Shown: in pieces, positions 46,226-59,455 of the stretch | Numbering within the stretch: position 1 is the first letter of the stretch | Layout: every line of letters begins with the position of its first letter | DNA from: Zoroaster sp. YZ-2022 | Lineage: Eukaryota > Echinodermata > Asteroidea > Forcipulatida > Zoroasteridae | Direction of reading: 5' to 3' | Assembly: GCA_029582265.1 (NCBI GenBank) | Contig: CM055822.1 | Location: forward strand, 43,274,733 to 43,338,732 | DNA length: 64,000 nucleotides | The notes under the pieces: generated by a model | Seen by the model: the letters and a program-made list of their open reading frames with translations, nothing else | The model's database searches: none | Told to the model about the DNA's origin: nothing | Position numbers and translations under genes: made by a program

Positions 46226-47171
46226 AGGTTGTAATAATAATTTATAAGTTTTATATGGGCCATGACGATGAAGTATTTTTAAATAAAGAAATTGACAGTT
46301 GGTTAGAAGAGATGTAATTATGTGTAAAGAAAGCAATGTTATAAAACCTTTTAACAAACATAAAACAATATTAATTTAATGATTCTGTTATGCTTGCATT
46401 GTAACAATGGATGGTATGAAATAACAACATAATAGCGATATTCGGTTATGTAAGAATGTTATTTGTATAACTTTACGGGGCTGTTATTGGATTAGTTCGA
46501 GTTGGTTCAGGAAGATAAATATGGGATACATAACAGGTTGTTCATTGAAGTATTATGGTCAAAAAGTTTTGAAGCATGCATCGGATTTTTGGCGGTCTTG
46601 AGTAGATTTTTTAGAATTGAATTGTTCCAATAGCTTCTTTTAATGATTGTAAATAGAGTTGTAAAGTTTTAATTTAATATCCTCATGAAAATATCTTTAC
46701 AATATTTAAGTAGTTAATTAAATGATAATAAATTATTATTATTGTCGGAATCAACGACAAGTGCACGTGGCGGGGTACACAGCATTGTTGTATGTGTTTG
46801 GCGCTTTTGAAAGCAGCATCACCCAGAGAATTCGTTCGGTGAAAAGAATTAAAAATTTGTTGGTCTTTCGGGCGGATCAGGCTGATGCAACTTTATCGAA
46901 CTTGTTATAAAAGTTAATGTGGAGATGTAATGTATATTTGGGTCATTTGCATTAATATGGGGTTAGTGTAAAGTTCAATGTCTTTACTTTGATGGGACAT
47001 TTGGTTATTTTCAACAGCTTACACATGTTTTGTTTGTTTGTTTACTATTTTTAATGTTTTATCAATCAATCTGTACAGAATATGATGTCATTTATTTTAT
47101 GACCTTGTTGGGTCATGTATTTTGACAAAAATCGAGTGAAAGTTGTCATTTTTGGGCAACACCAGTGTCAT

Positions 47172-50100
47172 TTAAGAAGCACAGCCAATTCCTGATGCGA
47201 ATTTTCCCCTTTCTTTCAAAATTGACATTGTTTGTTCTAAACATGTATTTGTTACACATCATGATACATCGCCAGTTTTTTTACCAACACCGATGTTTTA
47301 TAACAGGCACGATGTATACTCATGTACTTTCCCGAGTGCTTGTGCATTCCAAGCTACTCGGTGGGATCAACCATGAACCCAGAGATTCTAGAGTAGATGT
47401 GTAAGATGGGTTCGGAATCCCACCCGAGTATGGGTTGATTTTTTCAAGCACTGGAGAAATTCTGAGTATACAGTGCTTATCATATGTCGGTGTAGGGAAA
47501 AACAATATATTATTTATTTCCGATGCAAATATAGTATGATACATCATCGGTTTTGGGAACAATGCATTAATTTTAATGTGTTTTTCAAAATGCACATCAT
47601 AGAACTAACCAGTGAAAAATATCATCAAAATCGGTGTTCAAGTTTGGAGAAAACTGCCAATAACGGTTTATGTTTTTGTAAATGATGACATTGTGTTAAT
47701 TTTGATGGGTTGCATTGAAATCAGCTGTTGCATTTTGAGATACAATTTTCAATTATAGCATTTCAGAGGTAAATATTTCACAAGAAGATTGCTATTAGTA
47801 TTAACTTTATAAACAGTAAGTTCACGAAAGTGAACAATGTTTGTTTTGGTCTACCCAATCATGTATCATACTTTTAATAAAGGAGAGATTTGAAGTGTGT
47901 TAGTCATGACGTATGATGTAATTATTATCAATCAGATAGGTGGCCACCGCTGAGATATCGCCTTGTTAATGGGAAGAAAATCTGTCGGTGAACTCTGTGT
48001 ATGGTATTAGTTGTTGTTGGTCCCAGTCAATGGGTGGGCGTATTGACAAAGATGACAGTTTCCGTTTTTCAGGAAGTTTAACTGTCACCATTTGTCCCAA
48101 GTGATGTCATGGCTCTCATGTGGGTGGCTATTTCTTGGGGTGTCTGAGTGGAAATGATGGCGACATGGATGAATTGTTTTGCGGTCGATGGAGGTCCCTG
48201 AAAATGGTGTATATTTTGGTATGGTTTGGGAAGCCGTTGTAGGTGGTTAACTTGCTGACAAACTTAACACAAAAAGTGTAGTTGTCAGGGATAAGAGATA
48301 TCCAGTTGTTGCTTATTGAAGAAGTTTTCTTCAACACAAAACTCTTGTTCGGAAAACACCGACCATAATCAAAATGCGTGGAAATCAGTCATGTAGTTTG
48401 CCCCACGTCTTGGGGTGTTGTTTGGAAATTTTCTTGACTTTGCTCGACATGATGTTGTATTAAAGAAATCGTGGTAACACAGAGTGAGGTTATGACAGAT
48501 TTGGTGAAAAGCGTCTTATAAGTCTAATTTGAATATTCCGATGTGGCGTCTTGGCAGTGGTCTGGTCCATTGTGTTTGATATGGTTTGATGTCGTGGGTT
48601 GGTGTAGATACTAATTGGGGGTTAGAGGCGGCTGGACATTGTGTAGCTTGCTTATTATGGGGTTTGTTTTGAAAACCCGGATAGAAGGATTTCACACTTA
48701 TTATAATGATAAGGAACTAAAGCTATCACACGACGTTTATGAGGGTTTTGTTAAGCGTTGGTGCGTGAAAAGTGTGTATGGGGAGGAGCGTTTGTGTTTA
48801 TTATACACATTTCTTTGGATCGTTTGTTTGCTAAAGTTAGAATTTCTTCAGATACTGTGCTTTGATACGTGTCATTGGTGAGCTACAACTGCAATTAAGT
48901 TTCTGTGTTCATGATGAGCAATTTTGTTGAAAGCGAAATGTTGGTGCAACACGGGTTGCAGTGCAAGTGAGACCCAAGACACGCAAATTCATAGTGTGTC
49001 ATCATACCAGGAAAATGTAGACTTTGAAGGCATTGAGGTGTTTCTGACATATGACAAACAGTGTCGAGATATGCTGTGGAATCGAGAGACACATTGATAT
49101 CATGGTGCCAGGACATTGGATTGCTTGCTAAAATATGTCATGTCTATTTGTGGAAGGCGATGAAACTTGTGCAAACAAGTGATCGGTTGGATGGTCTGAA
49201 ATGAGTGCCGCATACAAAGTTAACAACAAAGCACCGATGAAAAGATCGATAAGATATATGAGTTGGTTTGAGCAGAGTAATTTAACATTGGAAAAACCAT
49301 GAAATTCAGTTGGTGGTCTTGCGCGATAATACTTGTAAGGAACAAATAAGGAAACAATTACCCCCTTTCCCACACTGCCGTGAATTGGGACATGTTTTGC
49401 CGAGAAAGCGATGAGGTTGTTATGATGAATGGAGAATAAACAGATCGGGAGGATATGGTAAAATTAAAATCGATGAGAGCAAGATAGGAAAACGAAAAAT
49501 ATTATAGGAGGACACAGAGTAGAAGGTCAGTGGGTATTTGGAGGAATAGAGGAAGAGTCGCGAGGATGTTTCATTGTAGCAGTTGAGAAGCGAGATGAGG
49601 CCACGTTGCTACCTTTTTTAAACAATGGATTACCAATTGCCACCATTGTGTCAGATTGCTGGAAAACTTACTGCAATCTGGAGAAACATGGTTACAAACC
49701 GAGACAGTGAACCATTCAAAGGGGTTTGTCAATGATGAGGGTGGTCACACCAACAAGATTAAAAGGTCACTGGCAAAATGAAAGTTAGTCTTAACTCACG
49801 GAAGGCGAAAGCACCACTACTCATCATACTTGGCGGTATAGATACACCAACAAGGACAAAGACATTTTCATGCAATTTGTAAACGATGTTGCCAAGGTCT
49901 ATGATCCACCAAATGACCACATTCTGTAAAGATGTAACAGAGCATGGAGGAAGGAATGACAGAGTAAACCTAGAATAATGTGTTATTAATTTATTGTACT
50001 TCACTAATGTATTATTGTGATGTGTCCCGCCATGGAGAAATGGACTAAGGGTGGTGGAAAGCGTGGTAAAAACTATTCCAAGTAAATGTATAACTATGTA

Positions 50101-50403
50101 TAAGTACAACAAGTATGATTTGAAACTTTGCATGGTGAGAATACGATGAGAACAAAGCAATATGTATCATTACTTATGAGAACGAAGCAATAATTATGTT
50201 TCATGACTTATGAGAACGAAGCAATATGTATGATGACTTATGCGAACAAAGCAAATTGATGATGTCATTTCACATGTCATGTTGATGTGATTTTTACAAA
50301 ATGTTCAAAACATATGATGTATCATACCTAACAAATACATTTAGAAATAAACAAGTCAATTTTGAAAGAAAAGGAAAATTCCCAAATTAAACTGTGCTTC
50401 TTA
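47172..50403 (+). mobile_element. Merlin (IS1016-like) DNA transposon, degenerate
   Basis: Inverted repeats of about 95 bp lie at 47172-47270 and 50316-50403 (shared words AAGAAGCACAG, TTTCTTTCAAAATTGAC and ATGTATTTGTTA). They flank the transposase remnant at about 49230-49960. The true outer ends and target duplication were not located, so the limits given are those of the inverted repeats. The element is nested inside the TTAA element. Confidence 0.6.
49230..49960 (+). pseudogene. Merlin/ISXO2-like DDE transposase, degenerate
   Basis: Read through several frames, the sequence follows the IS1016/Merlin DDE domain: SHTAVNWDMFCRE (helix before the domain), KIKIDESKIGKRK (first catalytic Asp at 49472), GGHRVEGQWVFGGIE, TIVSDCWKTY (second Asp, 49654-49656), HTNKI followed by Lys where the catalytic Glu is expected (49754-49762), then a C-terminal region to about 49915. 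The longest in-frame part is 49498-49704. Stops and at least three frameshifts, plus the Glu-to-Lys change, show it is inactive. Confidence 0.75.
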
Positions 50404-51417
50404 ATTTTACTTAGTCATGGCACAACCTTACTAAATGTATACGGCAACCTAAATTGATGATGTGGCCATGGTCCCCTGTGTCCCTGAATCCGTAGCAAAA
50501 CAGGGCCTTTTCTATGGTTTAGCAGTGAAAAAAATCAACACACTGAAGCGGACCCCAGTGTTCTTGCGACCTCGAAGAGAAGTGGCGTGGGTGAATACAC
50601 AACGCATATGGGTCGTTCATATAGATCATCGTTCGAGAGGCTGGCTGTGAACAAGTAGCGCAGCATAGCAGTACAGTACACAAAGCCAAGCCGATCAAGC
50701 GTGACGTAGTATTTGTAGCAGTAGCCGTGGCTACAAAAGGACTGTGTGAGTTGCGGGGTATTAGACAATTGTGCCCTAAAACTTTTCAGATATTGGAAAT
50801 ATAACCTCATTTTAAAAGGTAATTTTGTACTTTCAGTATAGAGTTTCAAAACCTAGAACTTAGTCACTGATGTTTTGTTAAGATTTATGAAGTTAAGTTT
50901 TGCCAAGAGAGTTTTTTTTGTGAAACATTTTCCATAAAGTATCTTCTTAATTGAAACTCTTCTACTGCATCGAAAACTTGGTTTGCCATGAACTTTGGAC
51001 TCATATATCTTTTTAAGGATCAATTTATATTTTGCATTTGTTTTCTATAATTTTTATGCTAGTAGACCTACATATGTGAGTTGTTTATCAAGATTAGCTC
51101 CACTAACCATGCCATGTGCATATACTGTAGCTTCCTTTGTCCTCAAGATAAGTAGGAGGATTTGCATATTTAATGAGCTCCATAGGGTTGTATGCACACA
51201 GGCAACTCATTGGGTTAGTACTTGGGGTATAGAGTTTCTTGGAAGTGTAATCTTATTTGAATTTGTAAGAGTTAGCCATCATAAGTCAGTTAGTTATTTT
51301 TTTGGTTTATTCATATTTTAATTCATGTACTATCTTTAATCATTTCTTTTGGTATCTTTCTTTGTATTTACAGGTTAATGTCTGAATGTGCTTAAAAGTA
51401 ATTCACTATTAGCGCTG

Positions 51418-51520
51418 TGTTGGTTTTTAGTTTTGGTTTTTGTTGGTTTTGGTTTTTGTTGGTTTTGGTTTTTGTTGGTTTTGGTTTTTGTTGGTTTTGG
51501 TTTTTGTTGGTTTTGAGTTT
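51418..51520. repeat. 16-bp minisatellite, GGTTTTTGTTGGTTTT
   Basis: Five to six perfect copies of the 16-bp unit, followed by decayed TTTTAGTTT-rich sequence to about 51600. The complement is strand-asymmetric AAAACCAAC. The ORF of alternating F, W, G and L residues is a by-product. Confidence 0.9.
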
Positions 51521-52792
51521 TTTGGGTTTTAGTTTGGTTTTTTTAGTTTGCATTTTAAGTCGTTTTTTTAGTTTAAACTTCAGTTTGCATTTCATTTTCA
51601 GCTCGAATTTCAGTTTGAATTTTCGATTTAAGTTGATTTTTCTAGTACTTTTTAATTTGGTTTTAATTGGTGATTTTAAAGTTTTTTTTCTTTATTTAAT
51701 TCAATTTGCTGAAATCTCTTTGGTCAAGTTGACTCGATTTACTTTGGTTCGGCAGAACTAGTTTTTTATATTATCGCACTTAAATAATACGGAGTCAAGA
51801 GTAAAGTGATTTTTCTTTTACTTGTTTACTAATTCGAGGAATCATAATAAATTCACAGTTCAGTTTTTTTAAGAAAGAAATATTATTTACTTGTCCCAAT
51901 TTATTTAAGGAAAATTCGCGACCCTATCATTAGATCCATGTTCCTCTCTCGCTGTAGCTATCCCCGTTGTCGTTGTTACCCTGGTAAACCATTTTTCCAG
52001 GTTACACTTGCCAACGGTCTAATTGTGCTGAACAAACACAACCGTAATTAAAAAACTAGCCATTTAATTCTCGAAATGTCAGTGAGTAAAGGTGTTTGTT
52101 GGTTGTCCGAACTTAGTTTCATTGACAAAAAAATATTAATGGCTAGAAATTTTTCAGATTTTTCACTGAAAACCTGCGGGGACGGAAAAAATAAATATTC
52201 CTGGCGTCCAACTGGTTAAAGGAAGGTACAGCATTGGTAATGACATGAACACAAAATGATCAAATTATTATATGACAGCTAACTTGAAATATAAATTATA
52301 TCTCAAGTACTTGCATTTAAAAAAATGAACAAAATAGAACATTTACTCCAATGTTTTCTGTAAAACTTGGGAAAGTTTTTTAAACATTTTCTCAAGACTT
52401 GACTACATTAAACTGAAACTGGTTGATTCAAGTACATCTTGGTTCAAAGAGAGAAAGCATCACTTGTAGAAGCAGTGATACCAACATTAAGACTGGTCTT
52501 AAACAACCATGTGATCACATCTCAACCAATCAGACGTCTAAACCTAGTCTAAACTGCCTCTGAGTCATTTATGAATTTTCCAATTTTCAGGCCAACTAAA
52601 CCAATTCAACTAAAACAAAGTCCCTTCTTCCCTGAAGCTAAGTTAATAATTTATGACCTTCTCCCACCATCCTCCTCCAACATTCCTACTAATCCCATCA
52701 TTTCAAATGAATACTCCCCAGTATCATTGTCCTGAGTCATGACTACAGCATTTCTTAAAATTACAAACTACTTCTAACAGTTTCATTCTTAA

Positions 52793-53015
52793 TTAAAGGG
52801 ACAATATCATCACGATCAACAGGGCATGGAATCTGAGTGCTAGTTTTAGATTAACTCAGTGACTGAGAATAATATCCACATGATAAGGTCATATTACTGT
52901 TGCTGCTGCATAAGTGAATCAGTAATTTTCAGTCACTGTGTTCATCTTAAACAAGAACACTGATTCCATGCCCTGTTGAAAATCTGCTTTGATCATGGTG
53001 ATACTGTCCCTTTAA
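52793..53015. mobile_element. Foldback MITE, TTAAAGGG family, copy 7
   Basis: Both ends intact (TTAAAGGGACAATATCATCA and GATACTGTCCCTTTAA). It is the inverted counterpart of copy 4 (27929-28152). Confidence 0.75.
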
Positions 53016-55134
53016 CAAAAATTAGAAATAAACAAATATTAGTACAAATTCAATATCTGGAATTTTCATTTTAAAATAAAGTGCATTTTACCTGCACTAA
53101 ATCTATATCACAGTGAATTGGTGACACATCACAAACCCAAATATTGGTCAATATCAACATTTGAGAATGAAATAACTCACATTTGATCATGTTTATTGTA
53201 ATAATAAAATGATCTATGATTATATTGAGCATAGTTCTATAGCTCCCATAGGTAAAGAGTCAATGATGTAGGGTGTAGGCAATGGGTTAAATGGGGCTAT
53301 GAATTTATCACACTGCTCCTATGAGGATTGACCAGAAACTTATAACAATGCAACTGGATTTAGTAACTCCTGACCAATGAGAGCCTGACAATGCTGGGCA
53401 GTGGTCAGAGCTTTCTCAGACATTTCAAGGAATCAGCCGCACTGTGTCTCAGTGTTTCAACAAGGGCTTTGGTTATTATTTACAGAGAAGTCACCTATCA
53501 GTTATGAATAGTGCAGTTATCAGCAGTGGTAAAAGTCAGAGAGAAGTTAGTATTTGTATTGTATTAACAAGTGTGAGTATAATCATAGTATGGACCTTAC
53601 TCTATGGTATAATCTATGGGATACTATCCTGTAGATTATACTCACACTTTACAACACAAGCAGGATACAATATTATATACAACATCATGCAACACAGCTG
53701 AACTTTCACAATGAAGTTCAATATGCATACGTCATTGAGTCAAACAAATATGGTACACTGTATTCACTGTGTACTGTACATATCAGCCAGGTAGACAGAC
53801 CTATGACCTAATGACTTTGTCACGTACTAGTGTATCAGGAACTGAACTGTGTCAAGTGCCATTTTGTTTGGGATCCGCCCCAACGTTACATGTAGCATCA
53901 TTTGCTCTGTCTTCAACAAGAAAAATTGACTTCATTTTGTGTTCAACTGGCTTCAATAAAACAAAGTAAAACCACTGTGAGGTAAGCTAACATTTGTCAT
54001 GTTTGTTTAGATGTTTGGAGTGACTTCTATGGACAGTGAATATAGTGATTATGATTTTGTTCATCTACTCAGCAGATTGAGTTTTACCATACGGTACTTC
54101 CACAAGGTTGTGGGATCACAAAAATCCTGTAATGAGATGTTGAACTCAGTTTAGAAATTTCCTAATTCAGTGTAATGATGTATTATAAGACATTGTTTTC
54201 TTGTTGAAACAAATCTATATGATACAAGTTAAATGATAGTTGAGACAAATCAGGTCTACAATACACACTGGAGATTAAAGATGTATCGCCGTGTTTTATC
54301 GGCAATTTCCACAATTTTGTGTGTTCATCGAAACATTGATAATTTCATTTTAGAAAGAAAATAAATGCTCTGAAATTGGAAATTTCAAAAGATTATTGTC
54401 CGAATCTTGGTATAACAGTAATGAAAACGTGACAATTTAACATGAACATGACAAATAATTTATTACTTATTACTTATTACTTCTGTTGCATCTTGATGCA
54501 TTGAGCGTGGTTAGGGTTAATACATTTTAAATAATGAGATCAATTTAAAAATCACACAAAGTGATGACCTCAAACATCTCCCTAGTTTAAATTATAAAGA
54601 CCAATCTTCAAAACTATTAATTCTAAACATGATAGTAGTTGCATGAGTGTTGACTGATGGGATAGTAGCCACAACCCCCAGGTCTTTATCCCACGGTTTT
54701 ATACCCTTACTGATCCAACGAATGCCCTCTTGATTTTGTTGTCAAATGGTATCAAAAGAATTAAGTTGTTTTTGTTGTTGAAAAAGAAAGCAAAATGGGA
54801 AACATCTTTATATGCCGACTGGTACAAATTGCACATCCAGATAGAGCAAATGGTCCGTGATGGACTTAAACAGAACAGTCATTGAGAGGGAAGGTACAGT
54901 ATTGGTTATATGAACACAAAATTACGTTTATATGAAAGCTGACTTGATGTGAAGTCAGTAAAGGTACCAATCATACTGAAAAATAATCTTGTGAAGAAAA
55001 AACACTTTGATCTGAAAAAGGGTGTAGATATATCTGTAGTCTCATTGAGGAACCCCTGGCCACATGTTCTGAACTATCAATATTCCTAACCCCTTTTCTC
55101 GATAGGCAAAACCAGCAGCAAAATAATTGTGATG

Positions 55135-55365
55135 CTGTAGCGGTAATGTCATTTATCTAAACAAACTGCTGACCAATAGATGTCAGGAGTTGCTGGAACT
55201 GGGAGCTCAGGACAGCAGTCATCCATGTGATGATCTGTAACAGTGATTTCCTTTATCTAACAAACTGTTGACCAATAGATGTCAGGAGTTGCTGGAACTG
55301 GGAGCTCAGGACTACAGCCATCCATGTGATGATCTGTAGCGTTGATGTCCTTTATCTAACATTGA
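55135..55365. repeat. Tandem duplication, unit about 108 bp, 2 copies
   Basis: Two adjacent copies of a unit containing CCAATAGATGTCAGGAGTTG and CATCCATGTGATGATCTGTA. They are nearly identical. No ORF of interest. Confidence 0.85.
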
Positions 55366-55399
55366 ACTTTGTACCTGATCGCGTACGTCGTTCTTTTAT

Positions 55400-56252
55400 T
55401 CCCATTCATGAATGCCCTCCTGATTCTGTTGTAAAAATATAAAAAACTTTGTTGCAAAAACTGGAACATTTTGCATCCAGAAACACAGATGTAGCTGGTG
55501 CATCTCAAATGAACTTACACAACTGTTTAAAGTGGAGGTACAGCATTGGTAATGACATGAACACAAAATGATCAAATTATTATATGACAGTTAACTTGAA
55601 AATATAATTGTATCTCAAGTACTTGCATTTAAACAAAAAATGAACAAAATAGGAAATTTCCTGCAATGTTTATTCTGTAAAAGTTTTTTTTAAACATTTT
55701 TCTTAAAACTTGACTACATTGAACTGAAACTGGTTGATTGAAGTACATCTTGGTTCAAAGAGAGAAAGCATCCTTGTAGAAGCAGTGATACCAACATTAA
55801 GGCTGGTCTTAAACAACCATGTGATCATTAGCTCAACCAATCAAAATTCCTAAACCTAGTCTAAACTGCCTCTGAGTCATTTATGAATTTTCCGGTCAAC
55901 TAAACCAATTCAACTAAAACAAAGTCCCTTCTTCCCTGAAGCTAAGTTAATAATTTATGACCTTCTCCACCATCCCTCCTCCAACATTCCTTGCTAATCC
56001 CCATCATTTCAAATGAATACTCCCAATATCATTGTCCTGAGTCATGACTACAGCATTTCTTAAAATTACAAACGCTACTTCTGACAGTTTCATTTCTTAA
56101 TTAAAGGGACACATATCATCACGCATCAACAGGGCATGGAATCTGAGTGCAATGGTTTTAAATTTTTAACTCAGTGACTGAAAATATCCACATGATAAGC
56201 ACATATTTAACTGTTGCTGCTGCATAAGGGAAACAGTAACTCACAAGCTTTA
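55400..56252. repeat. Inverted copy of about 28.0-28.85 kb
   Basis: Similar to 52220-52960 in the same orientation and to 28850-28000 inverted, with many small insertions and deletions. It retains an uninterrupted version of the TTAA site used by the 8.5-kb element. The TTAAAGGG-family MITE copy 8 starts at 56101 and is cut off at about 56225, where TRIM exon sequence begins. Confidence 0.8.
56101..56225. mobile_element. Foldback MITE, TTAAAGGG family, copy 8 (truncated)
   Basis: Only the left half is present (TTAAAGGGACACATATCATC, CAGGGCATGGAATCTGAG). The other arm is lost at the junction with the TRIM remnant. Confidence 0.6.
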
Positions 56253-56514
56253 ATATCTGAGATTCAAGGGAGAGTCAGAGGGTTGGTGATATCAATCTTT
56301 ATAAGGTGGGAGACAGGCAGGAACCCAAGCAAGGGAGCTGTGTGATGAATTTGGCAAAGTGTGGAGAATCTAATGGGGTTTAGGGACATTGCTGCCATTG
56401 TCAACCCAGTGATGAGATTGCAGTGACAGACACAACTGGAACAAGACAGGTGGTAATCTGCAGCACCAAGGGACATCAGAAAAGAACTATTCCAATACAT
56501 AAGGATGTAAGTTT
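56253..56514 (+). pseudogene. TRIM-NHL N-terminal exon remnant (last 260 bp)
   Basis: Matches the reverse complement of about 24710-24451: GGAGAGTCAGAGGGTTGGTGA through AAAGAACTATTCCAATACAT, cut here to shared words, ending at the same GTAAGTTTCT donor. Stops and indels break the linker and first NHL repeat. RING, B-boxes and coiled coil are absent. Intron sequence follows, and the matching C-terminal exon is 2.9 kb downstream. Confidence 0.8.
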
Positions 56515-56962
56515 CTATGTACAACATTATGCATTCAATAGCATGTAGTGTAGTACAGCTGTTGTGTAATAATTCACTTTTTAATTTTACACGCCAACTA
56601 CTAAAGCTACAAATCCATTAAAACAACAAAAATTACAGAAAAATTGGACAGTATCAAAAGATTTATATAACAAGTGAAAATTCACACTGAACAGAGAAAA
56701 AGAAACAACAACAGCCCCAGACCAAACAAAGACAATACCCCTGTAGGATTGCAAGTGAACTTAAAGAGATATTCTAAACCACTCTTTAACAAAGACTTTA
56801 TTTATTGTTATTAAGGGACTTATTAGACATCCATAATAACGTTAACAAAATATCATTTGGACTCCTTTACATAAAAAGGTTTTAGTTTTTAAACAAACAT
56901 CTATAAAATGCATCGGTCCATGTGGCTTATTCAGTCAATTTGTAAAAGAACACACTGCTGTT

Positions 56963-57201
56963 TGTAAAGGACAGGGGTATTGTCACGACCAGAGCAGACT
57001 CTTCAAATGGGCATGGAACAATTGGTGTCCTAGTTTTTATAAGATGAACACAGTGACTGAAAATTACTGGATTCATTTATGCAGCAGCAATGGTAATATG
57101 ACCTTATTATGTGGGGGGGTATTATGGTAGTCACTGAGTTAATCTAAAACTCAGTATCTCCATTCCATGTCCCTGTTGATCATACACGATACTGCCCTTA
57201 A
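56963..57201. mobile_element. Foldback MITE, TTAAAGGG family, copy 9
   Basis: Arms are recognisable but carry several indels (GGGCATGGAACAATTGGTG; CATTCCATGTCCCTGTTG). The right TTAA is at 57198-57201. Confidence 0.6.
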
Positions 57202-57649
57202 GTATGTAAATACAAACACATCAGTGGAGGTTCAATAAACATGGCATGGGTAGCAGCATCAAGGGTTGTTGTGTTTTCATACTCACTCAGTCTTCTGTAA
57301 GCAAACATTGATGTGATACCTTCTTAATTTGGGGGAATCTCTATTAAGATTTAAATTCAGTTATTTGGCAGACAGTCATAGTCCAGAATTTTCACCAGAG
57401 GTGTCTGTTCATTCTGTGTTCAATCCAGAACTTTAATTAATGTTTTCCAGAATTCAAAAGTAGTCTCTACAGATTTCCAGCCAGTCATCATACAAACTTT
57501 AAGATTTGTGATCATGAGTGTGCTTTTGTCATTTAAAAACAACCAGTCAATCCTCATATAATTTGTAGCACATATTTTCAAATGTTTGCCAAGACATACG
57601 GCCAACTACCAAAATCTATTTAATGAATTGAGTTAAACATGGAAGCAAA

Positions 57650-58240
57650 CAACTCATTGACATATCTCCTATGAATTGGACAGACCAAATGATCATGGCA
57701 TCTGGATTCAGTTTAAAGTTACTCTGAATAAAAGCAAACAACTCATTGACATACCCTATGAATTGACAGACCAATCATGGCATCTTGACCAGTTTAAAGT
57801 TACTCTGAATAAAAGTAAACAACTCATTGACATACCCTATGAATTGACAAACCAAATGATCATGGCATCTGACCAGTTTAAAGTTACTCTGAATAAAAGC
57901 AACAACTCATTGACATACTCCTATGAATTGACAGACCAAATGATCATGGTATCTGACCAGTTTAAAGTTACTCTGAATAAAAGCAAACAACTCATTGACA
58001 TACTTATGAATTGACAGACCAAATGATCATGGCATCTGACCAGTTTAAAGTTACTTGAATAAAAAGTAAACAACTCATTGACATACCCTAAGTGAATTGA
58101 CAGAACAAATGATCATATATCTGACCAGTTTAAGTTACTTGAATAAAAGCAAACAACTCATTGACATACCCTATGAATTGACAGACCAAATGATCTTGGT
58201 ATCTGACCAGTTTAAAGTTACCTGAATAAAAGCAAACAAC
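57650..58240. repeat. 84-bp minisatellite, about 7 decayed copies
   Basis: The same unit as at 21.65 and 38.9 kb, in reverse orientation. Most copies have 1-4 base losses that break the frame, leaving a 112-codon ORF over four of them. Confidence 0.85.
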
Positions 58241-59455
58241 AGCTACAAATATAACTTTGAAAAATTACTTCCCGGTAATTTATTATGTCACCATTATCCA
58301 GCTGAATGGTCATGTGTTTCCTCATGTGCCACTGTCTGTGCATGTTTCATTCGTGATAATGTAATACGTCAGCCCACTGCCGTGATTTCTCCAACATCGA
58401 ACATCCGCTTATATCAGGTCCCTGTATTCTCATAACAAGCTATAAATTACCCATCATGATCAGCATGCACTGTCTCTACTAATCCAATTACTGCAAACAA
58501 TTAGGCAAATATTCCTCATATGCTGCTGGTGTGATAAGTTGTTTGAAGCCAGCCACTGCCAGGCTCCTTTGCAGTCTTAATGATTGGATACAATGTATCA
58601 CAAACAGTTGGAAAAAATATATGGCAAATGTTGGTAAAATACTACAAAGGCTTTATTGAGTATAATTCTTCAATTTAAAGATAATTGTCTGTAAAAGTGT
58701 AAATATTATATTGTTCAAGAGTCACAGATTTCTGTTTGCAACGCTCAAATGTTAAGTCCGAATTTTAAAAGTCATTTATGGGTGATTGGAACCAAAATGG
58801 AACCGGTAATGACAGTTTCGGTCGGGTATCTGGATACCTGGATACACGGCACAGCCCTAGCTATGAAACAATTATATTAGGAGTTTTATATTTCAGCAAA
58901 CCTTCAAGTACTCAACTATGAGTTAATGTGAAATTATCAATTGTATTCAGCTCGATGACCTTCTCTTAGAAAGTGGGGAAATTTACAACTATGAGTGCAT
59001 TAGAATATCTTTTATTCACTGTCTAATTGCTCTCCAGTACCCTCAACAAACATTAAAACAAAATGTTTGAATAATAATTTAATGTAGAACGCTCCACTTC
59101 TTTAATGAATTTTCCTAGAAAACGAAAGTGGCTCATAACTACATGTTATGCTATTAAAATCTTCATACATTGAAATTATGCTATACATGTACTCACTGGC
59201 TGTCATCAATTAAAATTTAGTTTATTTTTATTTTCTCTGAAACATGTCATTGATTGAAATAAATAGTGAATAATAAATCATGACAGTTCAAAGGTTCAAA
59301 GTGAACATTGGCTGTTGTGAATCCTTTGTACATGTATATAGGCCTTCATATCAAAATATGTAGAAATATCTTCATTTAATGTTCAGCTCATAAAACATAA
59401 CACACATAATTGTTATATCACTGTGCTGTTATCTCTATTATTATTATTTTTCCAG

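Larger units (their letters stand above)
43690..52215. mobile_element. 8.5-kb TTAA-flanked element with CCAGTT termini
   Basis: TTAA at 43686-43689 and 52216-52219 flanks imperfect inverted termini CCAGTTCGCCC and, inward from the right, CCAGTTGGACGCC. Empty sites at 28733-28742 and 55525-55535 read ACAACTGTTTAAAG without the insert, so the boundaries are precise. The left end matches the 199-bp MITE at 10116-10314. TTAA targeting is shared by piggyBac, Kolobok and Sola3; CCAGTT termini do not decide between them. No matching transposase was found. The interior holds a minisatellite and a nested Merlin-type element. 44000-45290 and 50420-51400 contain nothing recognised. Confidence 0.7.
52220..55400. 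repeat. Inverted copy of 26.6-28.7 kb plus adjoining DNA
   Basis: 52220-54290 is the reverse complement of 28740-26640. 54275-54430 is the start of a truncated TTAAAGATG-family MITE. 54430-55130 has only scattered similarity to 63.8-64.0 kb (a CACAACCCCAGGT-type word) and no gene was recognised. Confidence 0.8.
56515..59455 (+). repeat. Inverted copy of the TRIM intron (without insertions)
   Basis: This 2941-bp intron counterpart lacks both the N-RAG-like element (empty site 56745-56756) and the 5-kb insertion (empty at about 59090). It contains MITE copy 9 and the 84-bp minisatellite. It is the reference that defines those insertions in copy A. Confidence 0.8.

Noticed and set aside
46722..46910. 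62-codon ORF as a transposase piece of the 8.5-kb element
   Set aside because: No DDE-type motif or similarity could be recognised; too short to support.
51392..51761. Lys/Gln/Thr-rich and Phe/Trp-rich ORFs
   Set aside because: Two-strand readings of the 16-bp GGTTTTTGTTGGTTTT minisatellite.
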